A stretch of 64,000 nt of DNA from positions 43,770,609 through 43,834,608 of the forward strand of contig OZ018324.1 of NCBI GenBank assembly GCA_963969495.1, in the 5' to 3' direction. The translations under genes were made by a program, and so were the position numbers. This document shows, in pieces, positions 38,173-47,620 of the stretch. The DNA is from Ceratothoa steindachneri (lineage: Eukaryota > Arthropoda > Malacostraca > Isopoda > Cymothoidae). How positions within the stretch are numbered: position 1 is the first letter of the stretch; each line of letters opens with the position of its first letter. Under the pieces are notes generated by a model. The model made no database searches, had not been told where the DNA came from, and was given only the letters and a program-made list of their open reading frames with translations.

Positions 38173-39087
38173 GTTGTGTGCCTTCTTTTTGGGATGCAAG
38201 GAGGCTACACAAAATATCCATGCTTTATGTGGTTATGGGATAGCCGGGCAGATAGTCTTCACTATAAGCAAAAAAACTGGCCATCTTGAGAGGTATTCCA
38301 AATTGGCTGCCACAATGTGGTAGCTCAACCTCTAGTCCCTCCCAAAAATGTTTTACTGCCTCCTCTTCATATAAAGCTTGGCCTGATGAAGAACTTTGTC
38401 AAAGCACTGAATAAAGAAGGCCAAGCTTTTAATTATCTACTGCAAAACTTCCTACAGATCAGTGATGCCAAGCTCCATGCAGGCATATTCGATGGTCCCC
38501 AAATTAGAACTCTGTTAAAGGACAAGCATTTTTACACCAATAAGGGAGCCAGTGAACAAGAAGCATGGCGAGCGTTTAGTGAAGTAATCGACGGTCTTCT
38601 GGGAAATAAAAGAAGCTCAGAATATATCTCACATGTAAATGAGCTTATGAAAAGCTTCGAAGAAATGGGAGCTCGCATGTCGATAAAAATGCATTTTATC
38701 CAGTCACATCTTGACTATTTTCCGGCAAACTGTGGAGATTATAGCGAGGAACAAGAAGAAATATTTCACCAAGACATAAAGACGATGGAAACAAGATATC
38801 AAGGACGCTGGGACATCAAAATGTTAGCTGACTATTGCTGGTGTCTTAAACGCGACGAACCAACATCGCTTCACAAGCGGAAGTCATCAAGGACTTCTTT
38901 TCTTGGAAAATAGTTTCTTTGCACTCCTGGGTAAGCTCATAAGTAGTCTGTAAGTTTAAAATTAATTAATAGAAATTCGAATTGAGTCCGTATTTTTTTT
39001 ATTACAAGTAATTGTAATTTATTAAATAACTTTTATATAAATAAGGGATTTTTTCAAAAATTAACCTTTTCTAAAAACAGTAGTGCG

Positions 39088-39216
39088 CTGTATCTCAAAG
39101 ACCAGACCTGATTGAGCAAAATGAATGTCATTTTTCAATTTAGGAGAACTATTTCGTTAGGAATCACTAAAGAAAACCGCAGGAACAGAAAATCCTTTTT
39201 CAAACGCAGGCCAGTG
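39088..39216 (-). repeat. Right terminal inverted repeat of the CACTGG transposon
   Basis: Complement of the left repeat, with about 9 extra bases near the tip. A second GGCCAGTGTAGTA at 39409-39421 resembles the tip and could be a second old end. Confidence 0.8.
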
Positions 39217-39540
39217 TAATAGATTTAAATGTGTTGAAAACGAATCTGGGAAAAACTAATTTTGATAAACCTAACCTATATCAATTTGCATTTCGCTATT
39301 ATTAAATTGTTGATCGTTTTTCTATATTAAATAAATTAGAGTATGTCTTTTCAATGTTTTCAGCAGGTCTAATTCTATTTAATTCAAATTATAGACTTAG
39401 GTATAATCGGCCAGTGTAGTACTAGGTATTGCAAAACTACCATTGGACTGGTTATTTCTCTTTCAACAAAGGTCAGAAATATATTTTTTATACAGTTATA
39501 CACGTTTGCTCGTATATTATTTTAACATATGAATATGTGA
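39217..39540. other. No gene seen
   Basis: AT-rich spacer between the CACTGG transposon and the mariner pseudogene. Confidence 0.5.
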
Positions 39541-39551
39541 TTATATTGTAA

Positions 39552-40370
39552 TATTAATCAATGTGACCGCCCTTCGCGGCGAGTACGTTGTCTAGGGGAG
39601 ACCAGAAGGCCGTGCACGTGATGCTGACGAAGTCATTTCACATGCTAGCCCAGCTGCTGTTGACAGAGGACTTTAGCGCGTCGTCGTTGCTGCGGTAGAC
39701 CTTGCAGGCCTTCTGCTAAACTTTTCCTACACGTTGTAGTCGAGTGTATTGAGGTCAGGCGAATGCGGCAGACATAATTCCGAATCCAACCATTCTTGCA
39801 TGGCCTTGGCCGTGTGGGTCGGATCACCGGCCTGCTGAAATACCTATTTTTTCTTTTTTCATCATATTTTTCACCAAGGGCATAAATTTCTTGGCCAAAA
39901 TGTCCTAGTAATTGGCCGCGGTGAGTCTGTAACCAACCGCGAACCACACCGTAGCATCTTCTCGTCATTCGAAGCCAGGACGCCAAGCAATATCACAAAG
40001 GCCAAGTGCTTGGTTGTTGACACGTAGCAGACCTTTGAGGTGTGCTAGCGTAAGGATACAAAGCAAGTCGTACTAATTGGTAAAGACCAGATCGACCGTG
40101 AAAGATTTTTCATCAGAATAAATGAAAATTTGATTTCCATTCTTCTTCAAGTCTAAGACAAGGCGACATCAGCGCTTCTGACGTTTTTCTCGCATGCGGT
40201 CGGTGAGCAGAGTCCTTCGACGCATCTCACGCTCTTCCTTTCCTCCTTCTTGACGGCCTTTAATAGCGTGGCCACCGAGATGGTTTTCTTTTCCATAGGC
40301 ACAGTTAATTTGAGCTTCGGAGTACTTTCGAAGGTTTTATTATTATTATTATTGCCTGTTTTATGGGTTT
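39552..40370 (-). pseudogene. mariner/Tc1-family transposase pseudogene
   Basis: Minus-strand reading starts near 40300 with MEKKTISVATLLKAVKK and a basic stretch (EMRRRTLLTDRMREKRQ). The first catalytic box IYSDEKSFTVD (about 40110) is intact. DATVWFAVGYRLTAANY and DILAKKFMPLV follow. The second box reads QQAGDPTHTAKAMQEWLDS (39830-39785), where QQDGAPAHTAKT is usual, so the catalytic Asp is changed. The third box SPDLNTLDYNV (about 39750) is intact. The C-terminus reads ALKSSVNSSWASM and LAAKGGHID (39555). Several frameshifts and stops are present. It is GC-richer than its flanks, as is the related copy at 20.1-21.0 kb, which lies in the opposite orientation. No terminal repeats were identified. 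Confidence 0.85.
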
Positions 40371-40477
40371 TCTTTTTCAGCTTACGAAAAATCTTTCTTG
40401 CGTTGAAAGTTAAGCGTTTTAAGATGATTCTAGATAGAAAATAAAACTTGCTTTTATTATAGCTTTATTCATTATGA

Positions 40478-40513
40478 GCTGACGTTTCACGATTACACTT
40501 ATCCTATCTTCAG
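40478..40513 (-). ncRNA. Hammerhead-ribozyme-like motif (Penelope type)
   Basis: The minus strand reads CTGAAGA, then a stem-loop of about 18 bases with one mismatch (AGGAT..AATCGT), then GAAACGTCAGC. The CUGANGA and GAAAC-GUC core elements are intact. This compact layout is that of hammerheads in Penelope-like elements. It is followed on the same strand by AATAAAGC. No Penelope coding sequence is adjacent. Confidence 0.45.
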
Positions 40514-41080
40514 AATATAGTAAGTAAAATTAAATTGATCCACCTTTAATATTCAGGTATGAATGGAATGGTGGGATAGGCTTATCATATAGGCCGTTCA
40601 GAGGCTAGCCTTAATGAGACACGAAGGCAAGGGGGAGAGGGTAAAAGCTGCACCGGAAAGGGCTATCTATGTATCCACAACTGGATATATTGTACATGCA
40701 TTATACAGACATGATTATGTATATTAGCAGGTAAATATATACACTTTTAATTCCAAAATTTATATGCGATACTATGTATTAAAGACAGATTTTTATTATT
40801 ACAATTGTAACTATTACGGACTATTTTTAATGCGAACCTAATGAAAAATATTTAACCATTATTTTAGTTCTTCACATTTCGTGTTTAATTCCGGCTTCTT
40901 TTCTTTGAGGAGAATTGCTTCAGCAATCTTCAAGTTTTCTTCATTTGTGGATCTGATGATCTGGTTGATATTATTTTTATTATTATATAGACCATGCAAA
41001 AAGCAACACTGAAAATTTGAGAAATTATACCACCAAGAGGTGTCATTGCATGTCAAAGCACAGCAAGAAAGAAAGGTAAA
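40514..41080. other. No gene seen
   Basis: AT-rich. The short minus-strand frame at 41056-40859 has no recognisable domain. Confidence 0.4.
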
Positions 41081-41084
41081 AGAA

Positions 41085-41530
41085 TTAAAGGAGCCCTACG
41101 CTTACGCAACAAAAAGACATTAGCCAATCTTTTAAACTTATTAAGCGTAGAAGCAGTTACAATATTTGTGAGCAAGGTATTCCACAACTTACAAATGATT
41201 GGTAAAACGCACTTAGAAAACTGATATGTAGAATGACGACTAATTTAGAATACCCTGAAATTTACAGTCTCAGAATACCTAGTAACTGTGGCTGGTTTAT
41301 AAAATCTCGTGAAATTTATGCAGAGGATGATTAACATCATTTACTACTTTAAATAAAATAGAAACAGCTCCAGCGTCTCTACGATGCCCAATGTCTGAAT
41401 TCAAATCCGAGAGTTAATAGTTTTCATAATTGAATGCACGATCAAGCAATCTCAGATGAGAGTCTGCAGTAGAACTCCATATAACAGAGCAATACTCAAA
41501 ATGAGATAGAATAAAAGAAAAGAAACACTT
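41085..41530 (-). pseudogene. LINE ORF2 C-terminal fragment
   Basis: The minus strand from 41530 reads CFFSFILSHFEYCSVIWSST and ADSHLRLLDRAF, the post-thumb motif HLEYCSxVW..A...HL..LD of jockey-like LINE ORF2. It then reads GHRRDAGAVSILFKVVNDVN and HPLHKFHEIL (about 41340). In another frame near 41210 it reads LPIICKLWNTLLTNIV and ASTLNKFKRLANVFLLRKRR, the LWNxL..N..TLN.FK terminal box. Three frames are needed, so it is broken. The 5' break at about 41530 is followed by a (CT)n tract. Confidence 0.75.
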
Positions 41531-41563
41531 GCGAAGAAGATCATTGTCGTGGAATCGCCGGAT

Positions 41564-41564
<1 letters not shown>

Positions 41565-41602
<38 letters not shown>
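41565..41602. repeat. (CT)n microsatellite
   Basis: About 38 bp of CT with one TTT interruption. Confidence 0.9.
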
Positions 41603-41735
41603 GTGCATGGATTTTATAAAAAAGGTAATAAAAATATTACTGCAAGGAAAAAATATTCCGTTTTCTCTTTCAATGTGGTTTAATAGATTCATTTTCATCA
41701 TTCTCTCGTTCTACTTTGAGAGATATATACATTTG
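41603..41735 (+). mobile_element. SINE 3' part (copy 3)
   Basis: It has CCGTGCATGGATTTTATAAA, GGTAATAAAAATATTACTGC, CGTTTTCTCTTTCAATGTGG and CTCTCGTTCTACTTTGAGAG, then ATATATAC. It matches the tail half of copies 2 and 4 but lacks the tRNA-like head. Confidence 0.65.
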
Positions 41736-41870
41736 TATATATGCCACGCGATTAACTATTCCTTATTTATTCTTTGAATTGCCAATTAATTTTCTATTAC
41801 TTTCATAGTCTCCATTCGAGCTTGCGAAAGTGTTCCTTAAAAGCCATTCTATTCAGAGAATTGTTTGGTT

Positions 41871-42027
41871 CTCTGCGTAGCGTAGTGTACTAACGGCATA
41901 CTTTTAACTGTGATTAAAGTGGTGCTCGCTGCCTCAGAGTGCCTGGTTCGAATCGCTTCGCTGCACGGATTTTTCGAGAAGGGGTAATAAAAATATTACT
42001 GCAAGGAAAAATTATTCCGTTTTCTCT

Positions 42028-42030
<3 letters not shown>
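41871..42030 (+). mobile_element. tRNA-derived SINE (copy 4, best kept)
   Basis: An RNA polymerase III A-box-like TAGCGTAGTG lies at 41878-41887 and a B box GGTTCGAATC at 41945-41954, spaced as in tRNA genes with a long variable region. GCTGCACGGATTTTTCGAG and GGTAATAAAAATATTACTGC follow, then CGTTTTCTCTTTGAA and an (AT)n tail. The same order in four places in this window supports a SINE family. It is not a functional tRNA: acceptor and T stems do not pair well. Confidence 0.65.
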
Positions 42031-42102
<72 letters not shown>

Positions 42103-42113
42103 TATATATATAT
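42030..42113. repeat. (AT)n array between SINE and palindrome
   Basis: About 84 bp with one TAAA interruption. Confidence 0.95.
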
Positions 42114-43135
42114 ATGCGGTTAAAAGGATATTTTTTGGCAACGAGTCTTCCTCAAAGCCTTTGGAAGGAGCTCTTCTCACATACATAAAAAGGTAGCACT
42201 TAAAATACGCGTTCTCTCAGATAGCCAAAAAACTATCTTTCGATTAGCGTATTAAAGTGTCACCCCTGCTTTTCGAAGAGAATAGAAAATTTGTTTGATT
42301 CTCCATTTTCGCCTCGCCTTATAAATTAAGAAAAATTATTGCAGTGACGCAATTAATTATGTGGTTATAGGGCTATTTTTTGGCAAACCAGTCTTTCTCA
42401 AAGCCTTCGGAACAAGCTCTTCTCACATACACAAAAAGGTAGCACTTAAAATAGGCGTTCTCTCAGATAGCCAAAAAACTATCTTTTATTTAGCGTATTT
42501 AAGTGTCACCCCTGCTCTTCGAAAAGAATGGAAAATTTGTTTGATTCTCCATTTTCGCCTCGCCTTATAAATTAAGAAAAATTATTGCAGTAACGCAATT
42601 AATTATGCGGTTAAAAGGCTATTTTTTGGCAAACGAGTCTTCCTCTTAATTTATAAGGCGAAGGGAAAATGGAGATCAAACCAATTCTCCATTCTCTTCG
42701 AAAAGCAGGGGTGACACTTAAATACGTTAATCGAAAGATAGTTTTTTGGCTATCTGAGAGAACGCCTATTTTAAGTGCTACCTTTTCGTGTATGTGAGAA
42801 GAACTCCTTCCGAATGCTTTAAGGAAGACTGGTTAATAAAAAATAGCCTTTTAACCGCATAATTAATTGCGTTACTGCAATAATTTTTCTTAATTTATAA
42901 GGCAAGGCGAAAATGGAGAATCAAACAAATTTTCCATTCTCTTCGAAAAGCAGGGGTGACACTTAAGTACGCTAATCGAAAGATAGTTTTTTGGCTATCT
43001 GAGAGAACTCCTATTTTAAGTGCTACCTTTTCGTGTAGGTGAGAAGAGCTCCTTCCGAAGGCTTTGAGGAAGACTGGTTTGCCAAAAAATAGCCTTTTAG
43101 CCGCATAATTAATTGCGTTACTGCAATAATTTTTC

Positions 43136-43140
<5 letters not shown>
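42114..43140. repeat. 1-kb palindromic array of a 245-bp satellite
   Basis: Forward units begin at 42114, 42359 and 42605 (ATGCGGTTAAAAGG-type starts). The third stops after about 41 bp at 42645. From 42646 the sequence is the complement of the same unit, with unit ends (CCGCAT) at 42860 and 43106 and a 34-bp partial unit to 43140. Units share CCTCAAAGCCTT, AGCTCTTCTCACATAC, AGATAGCCAAAAAACTATCT (itself a short hairpin), GTGTCACCCCTGC and GTAACGCAATTAATTATGCG (42590). Units differ at only a few percent of positions by eye. Both outer ends are (AT)n. Confidence 0.9.

Positions 43141-43216
<76 letters not shown>
43141..43216. repeat. (AT)n array
   Basis: About 76 bp on the right border of the palindrome. 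Confidence 0.95.
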
Positions 43217-43219
<3 letters not shown>

Positions 43220-43234
43220 TTTTGGTGATTTATT

Positions 43235-43305
43235 GGAAATCTGTTTTGATTAACAAGGCTGACCAGCTCAAGCTCTTGGGAGTAACTCTAGATTCGAAAC
43301 TCACT
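43235..43305 (+). pseudogene. LINE ORF2 fragment (LLGVTLDSKL)
   Basis: A plus-strand reading gives INKADQLKLLGVTLDSKLT, the thumb-region LLGVTLDxxLTF motif of jockey-like LINEs. It is the segment that would precede the minus-strand fragment at 41530, but it is on the other strand and the other side of the palindrome. Confidence 0.6.
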
Positions 43306-43309
43306 TAGT

Positions 43310-46250
43310 GAACATCCCAGGCTATAGATGGCAAAACGCCTTGTGGAATTGATTATTTGAGTGTATTATCTCTGTCAATTTATCGAGAATGTCACGAATT
43401 TATCGATAGAATTTCCTAGCTGCATTCTCCTCCATTTGTACCCCTTTAAGCTACTGAGGGATTCATCTGTTAGGATATGAATCACACTTTACCTCAATTC
43501 TAATGCTTTCAACATTATTAACCTGAGCAGCTGCTTAGAAAACCTTTCAGACACATTTACTGGCTATCTAATAATTCCGAAATGAAAAACTTTATCAACT
43601 CTTTCATGAAAATGCCCAAGTGCCATTACCACATAAAACATTGACCAGTTGTTGCAATGGTGATTGCGGCCTCATGCCTAGTACTTCTCATGAGTGCAGA
43701 GCAGATCAGCAAGATACTGATTGTCAGGTATGAGTCAAATCTATACCCTAGCAAAATTTTAAAAATCCCTAAAATGACCCTTGTAATTGTACTAAGTGAT
43801 TTAAATACAGTTTACTTTTTAAAAATATATATGTATATTATCGTTTTTGGCTTTGTCAATATAAATGATTTGTTTTATATATTTTAATATATTGTAAAAG
43901 GATTTAAAAGGGTCAAATTGAAAATTTAGATACAATAAAATTAACATTAGAGATATTATTGGCTTAAAATAAGCTCATATAAGAATTTCCTAAGTAAAAT
44001 CACATTATTTAGCCGCCCCAGATTATAGGATATCTTTTAGATTCATGTTGGCATCTAAGTATCTCTAGCCATACTCAATGGGTGCCTTTAATCGTGCCTA
44101 GTAGATATAGTCCTACTATTAAGCTTCGCCTACTAGTTAGACGAAAACTCTGTGAAGATAAACTTATTCGCTTAACAAATTCGTTGGAAATTAGCAGGAA
44201 GCAAAAGCACACACTTATAAAAGCGGTGAAATGTATAACTTTTGTACCTCTGTCAAACTTTAAATGAGCAAATAATATTTGAAAACCTTGTTAACTCTAA
44301 AAAACAAGGAGACTAAATTTGGTTACAGATTCTATTAATAGGAACATTGATTGATAAAGAGGCAATATCCTGACTTAGTATTGATAAAAGATATGAGTAA
44401 GAGAATACATAGAGCATTAATGAATGATCATAAAGTAAAAATATGGTTTCGTTAGGTATTTAAAAAAAAAAATTCCAATAATTGTTTCGCAAATTATGAG
44501 ATTCAATTAAAACTTACCTTTAAAGCGAAAAATTCAATCTTTTCTTTAACGAGACTCTTCATTGATAACATGTAAATTTTGATGATTCGTAAACTTTAGC
44601 GGTTCCTTCACTATACTTCTAAATTGATATGCATAAAGGATCAAAGGAAGTCAAATAGAAATTGGCATCAATGCTATAACATTAGTGGATCATTTTTTAT
44701 ATCTCTATGCCTAAAGATCAATGGGAAATTTGTAGTTTTGCAAATGGAAAAAAGAGAGAATATGAACATTCTTGTAGTTTTTAGATTTGAAAAACGAGGT
44801 ACAAGATTTGTACTAGATTTAGAATTGAAATTACTTGAGGTTTAAGTTTGTATATTCCATTATATTTATTATTACACTTGAGACACTTTTCAGTATCTTG
44901 TTACTTAACCGTTCGTTAAAGTTAATATTGAAATTCTTATCATTCCTACAAAGTTGCCTCCTCTTCTTCTCTCATATACACGCCCTTTTACACTTTTCTT
45001 ACTCATATCGGCAAATCTACAATGTCCAATTTTGAAGGTCCATACGTATTTTCTTCCCATTCCGCTCTCTTCATTTTCTTAAGGTATCTACAACGGTTAA
45101 ACGATATATTTAACCTGAACGGTCAATTATCCATCACCAGATGAATTACTTATCCTTTCTTGTTAAAACGGAAAAGCATTCCAGTACGGCTATGAACTAG
45201 AATTTAATTTTGCTTATCCAAAAAGGACATCGCGGATATCTTAGTTTCATTTCCATCTGTCAACATAGTTATGGAGGTCATCGAGTGTTTTTGTTCTCAA
45301 TTACATTTGCATCGTAATTTTATTTAAAATTTTGGAGAACCGATGCAGCAATAACACTTTTGTTCATTTTAATTAAGAATTTAGTCATAATTAATAACTC
45401 TATTTGTCACCTTAACCACAAAAACGAGTGACTAGAGTAGCCTGGTCACCTTAACTGCGAACAAAATATGGGTCAACCTGGAGATGACGGACTAAAACAC
45501 CTTATTACTTATGAAGTTCAACCAGTTTTTTCACTGTAAATTTAGGGTTAATAAAATAAGCAATGGTGATTTGAGGTTGGAGGCTGCCATTTAATTTTGT
45601 TTAAGCCATTGTTCTAGTGTAGTGTTTCCCAAACATTTTTGTCTTGACCGTGAACACAAATTGGTTTGACCTGGCGATGGCTGCTGCTTATACTAGCTCT
45701 TCTCCCATGTTTTTGGACTTTATCGAATGTGCAATATATCATGTAACTTCAAAGGATCCCAAGTAAGCTTTCTCCTAAGAAAAAGCTGAGCATGAAGAGG
45801 CGTCTGTTCAAATTCGTTTTACCTATTTTCCTTAGCTTTCCATTATGTCGTGGTATCGTAAGTGTTTCCCTTAGCAGCTGTGAAGGCAATTACACTTACG
45901 TGGCAGGCGGCCGAGAGATGACCGGTTATACCAAGCTATTGAGGTGGGATAGTGAGTCGTCCTTAGGTTCGGAAAGTTAAAAGTGATTAAATCTATGCGA
46001 GTGCGTATTCGTTGCCCGGGGAAGGTTCTATAAATGCCAAGTTTTATTGAAGTTTATTAACAGATTAAAACCCAAAATAAAGGTTTAATAACAAAAACAA
46101 GATAAATAAGGAAATATGTACCTAAGGATGAATTGAAAATTAATTTCGGGCTCAAAAGGAATAATGAATCAATGACTAAAGCGACAATCAGGGGATAAAT
46201 GCTTACCTCAGTTAGAAAGGAAAACAATGAAAATAGGGGATAATCTTCGT
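43310..46250. other. No gene seen
   Basis: AT-rich sequence with several short frames (for example 44082-44267, 44624-44845, 45792-45980) that I cannot tie to any family. Confidence 0.4.
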
Positions 46251-46323
46251 GATGAATAAATAGGGTGGAAATGCTTTTACCTTGTAGACTTGACTCTTGA
46301 TGAAGGGGGAAATAAAGCCAAAG

Positions 46324-46535
46324 CTCGGATTATTCTGGGTGAGATAATCTTAGTGTACGGGCAAAGTAATCTCAACGGCGGAATTGGATTACCTTGGGTA
46401 CGAGTGAAGTAATCCTGAATACTAGGTAAATTACTCTTGAAAGGTGAGTCGAGATATTCTTGAACTCGGATCGAAATGCTCTTGGATGCGGGAATAAGTA
46501 ATCTCCACGAGGGGCAAGGTAATCTTGAAAATGGA
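46324..46535. repeat. 22-bp minisatellite, about 9 units
   Basis: Successive units share the core GTAATCTTGAA..CGGG(T/C)AA with 21-23 bp spacing. Examples start near 46366, 46388, 46409, 46431 and 46519. The minus-strand 109-codon frame across it is a repeat artefact. Confidence 0.75.
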
Positions 46536-47216
46536 ATCAGACGAGTGTGTAGCACAATTCTCCGAAGAAATGCCGCTTCACCAATTTGCATATTGACTAT
46601 GGCCAAAATTCACGGCAATTAGTCTAGCCGACGAAACCTTCTAACTCTGAGGTTCGACTCGAGGCGAGGGGATGTTTCCTCACTGATAGTAGGCGGTACT
46701 CTCTCTCTCTCTCGAGTAATCGGAGACCTTCGAATAAATACTCTGTTGGCTTGCTCGCTAGAAGGCCTCTACGGCATGGAAATCCCAAGGGAATCTGTTG
46801 GCGCCATTCCTCGTTACCAGCCTAGATAAGGTCTTGGGAAGACGTTCGCTTAGACGGCGATCCTCGCCTCAAGGCCTCGGGTCTGTGGGGTATTAGAATG
46901 TCCGCAGGGCATTTTGTTCTCAATGAAGGCGTCTCAGCAGGGTATCGGTCGTCGTAAGTAAGCACAGCTGTGAACAGTGGCTGGTAGTTCCCTCGTGAGA
47001 ATTTCTTTGTTGCCTCGCTTTTGTAAATCCTGGTTATGGACGCGTCGTCTCTACTCCACGGACGAGGGGGGGGGGGTCAAGGCGGACCTTCAAGGTCATC
47101 CTCTTACGCTCCTCCCTTCCGAAACTTGAAAACTTGGAAAACGGTCGTGCTCGGAGGGTACCAACGGATGGGGACGTTGGATTCCTAGCCTGCTTCAAAA
47201 ATGTGCACATAGTATC

Positions 47217-47244
47217 ACTACCTGACTCAACCGAGTTAGGTAGT
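47217..47244. repeat. Short hairpin at the border of the LTR-like region
   Basis: ACTACCTGACTC and GAGTTAGGTAGT pair with one mismatch around an AACC loop. Confidence 0.7.
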
Positions 47245-47250
47245 CCCTAC

Positions 47251-47620
47251 AAAGGGGGATTTTAATTTAAGCCGTTACTGAGGCAAACCAATTAAAGACT
47301 AAAGGATTCTTTTTGATCCTGGGCATTGGTTCTTTATTTGGTAGTAATATATGTGAAGAAAAAACACAATTGATACATAAGTCACCGAGTCGATAAAACA
47401 GATAAAAGAAATAATATTACATATGCAAAGAAAAACAAAAAAAATCAAAACCGATTTGACAGGCAAAGGGTAGTGGAACGGAGTACAAATAAAGGACAAT
47501 TGTATAATAAATATACACAGGGGACTAAAGTATACAATTAAAATACCCGCCCGTTAACGGTATACAAAGAATATGTACATCTACTATCTAATTCGAGTTT
47601 TATAACGCGAGTACGCAGAC
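47251..47620. other. No gene seen
   Basis: AT-rich stretch after the RNase H domain and before the LTR-like region of the minus-strand element. Confidence 0.4.

Larger units (their letters stand above)
36777..38913 (+). pseudogene. Transposase-like gene of multi-copy arthropod/Hydra family, three exons, three stops
   Basis: Exon 1 starts at 36777 (MNRKCKNS), 37 bp after a splice acceptor at 36740. It has a Cys-rich start (FCFVCEK) and LGDQDKNFAPHMCCKAC, and ends at donor 37081. Exon 2 (37342-37976) reads PNVPSAIKPQPHGPR, LNRDLGLSKENAQLLASRL and EWRLFIDSSSRSLKAVLLN, then ICGDLK at donor 37977. Exon 3 (38173-38913) reads GGYTKYPCFMW, VLLPPLHIKLGLMKNFVKAL, KMHFIQSHLDYFP, DYSEEQEEIFHQDI and RYQGRWDIKMLADYCWCLKR. 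Candidate catalytic and zinc residues are D at 37806, D at 37968, C at 38221, H at 38692 and 38707, and E in 38746-38757. In-frame stops: TGA after RYEEF (about 37692), TAG at 37953 and a TGA just before 38300. The second zinc Cys is Trp. All splice sites look intact, so loss is recent. Confidence 0.85.
36438..39216 (+). mobile_element. CACTGG-ended DNA transposon with RAG1/CACTA-like transposase gene
   Basis: 36438 starts CACTGGTCTGCGT and the complement of the other end (39216) starts CACTGGCCTGCGT. The inverted repeats continue imperfectly for about 120 bp (36438-36556 and 39216-39088), sharing GTGATTC.TAA.GAAAT, CTCCTAAAT, CAATCAGGTCT or AATCAGGTCT, and GATACAG. TAA lies just outside both ends (36435-36437, 39217-39219), a candidate 3-bp target duplication. 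The only gene inside is the three-exon gene at 36777-38913. CACT(A/G) ends with a 3-bp duplication are typical of the CACTA/EnSpm (CMC) superfamily, and CAC ends are shared with Transib and RAG signals. The assignment of this gene family to such a transposon is my inference. Confidence 0.75.
46020..47250 (-). other. Putative 3' LTR region of the gypsy-class element
   Basis: This lies just 3' of the RNase H domain on the minus strand. It is GC-rich from 46600 to 47170 and holds the 22-bp minisatellite. On the minus strand it ends in two polyadenylation signals (AATAAACTTCAATAAAAC, about 46040-46060). The position and content fit an LTR, but I could not find a second copy, a clear polypurine tract or TG..CA ends, so limits are approximate. 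Confidence 0.35.

Noticed and set aside
41871..41972. A tRNA gene with A and B boxes
   Set aside because: The stems do not pair as in a tRNA, and the same sequence with the same tail recurs, so it is a SINE head.
46277..46606. 109-codon minus-strand frame
   Set aside because: It covers the 22-bp minisatellite, and its repeating Ser/Pro/Arg pattern comes from that array.
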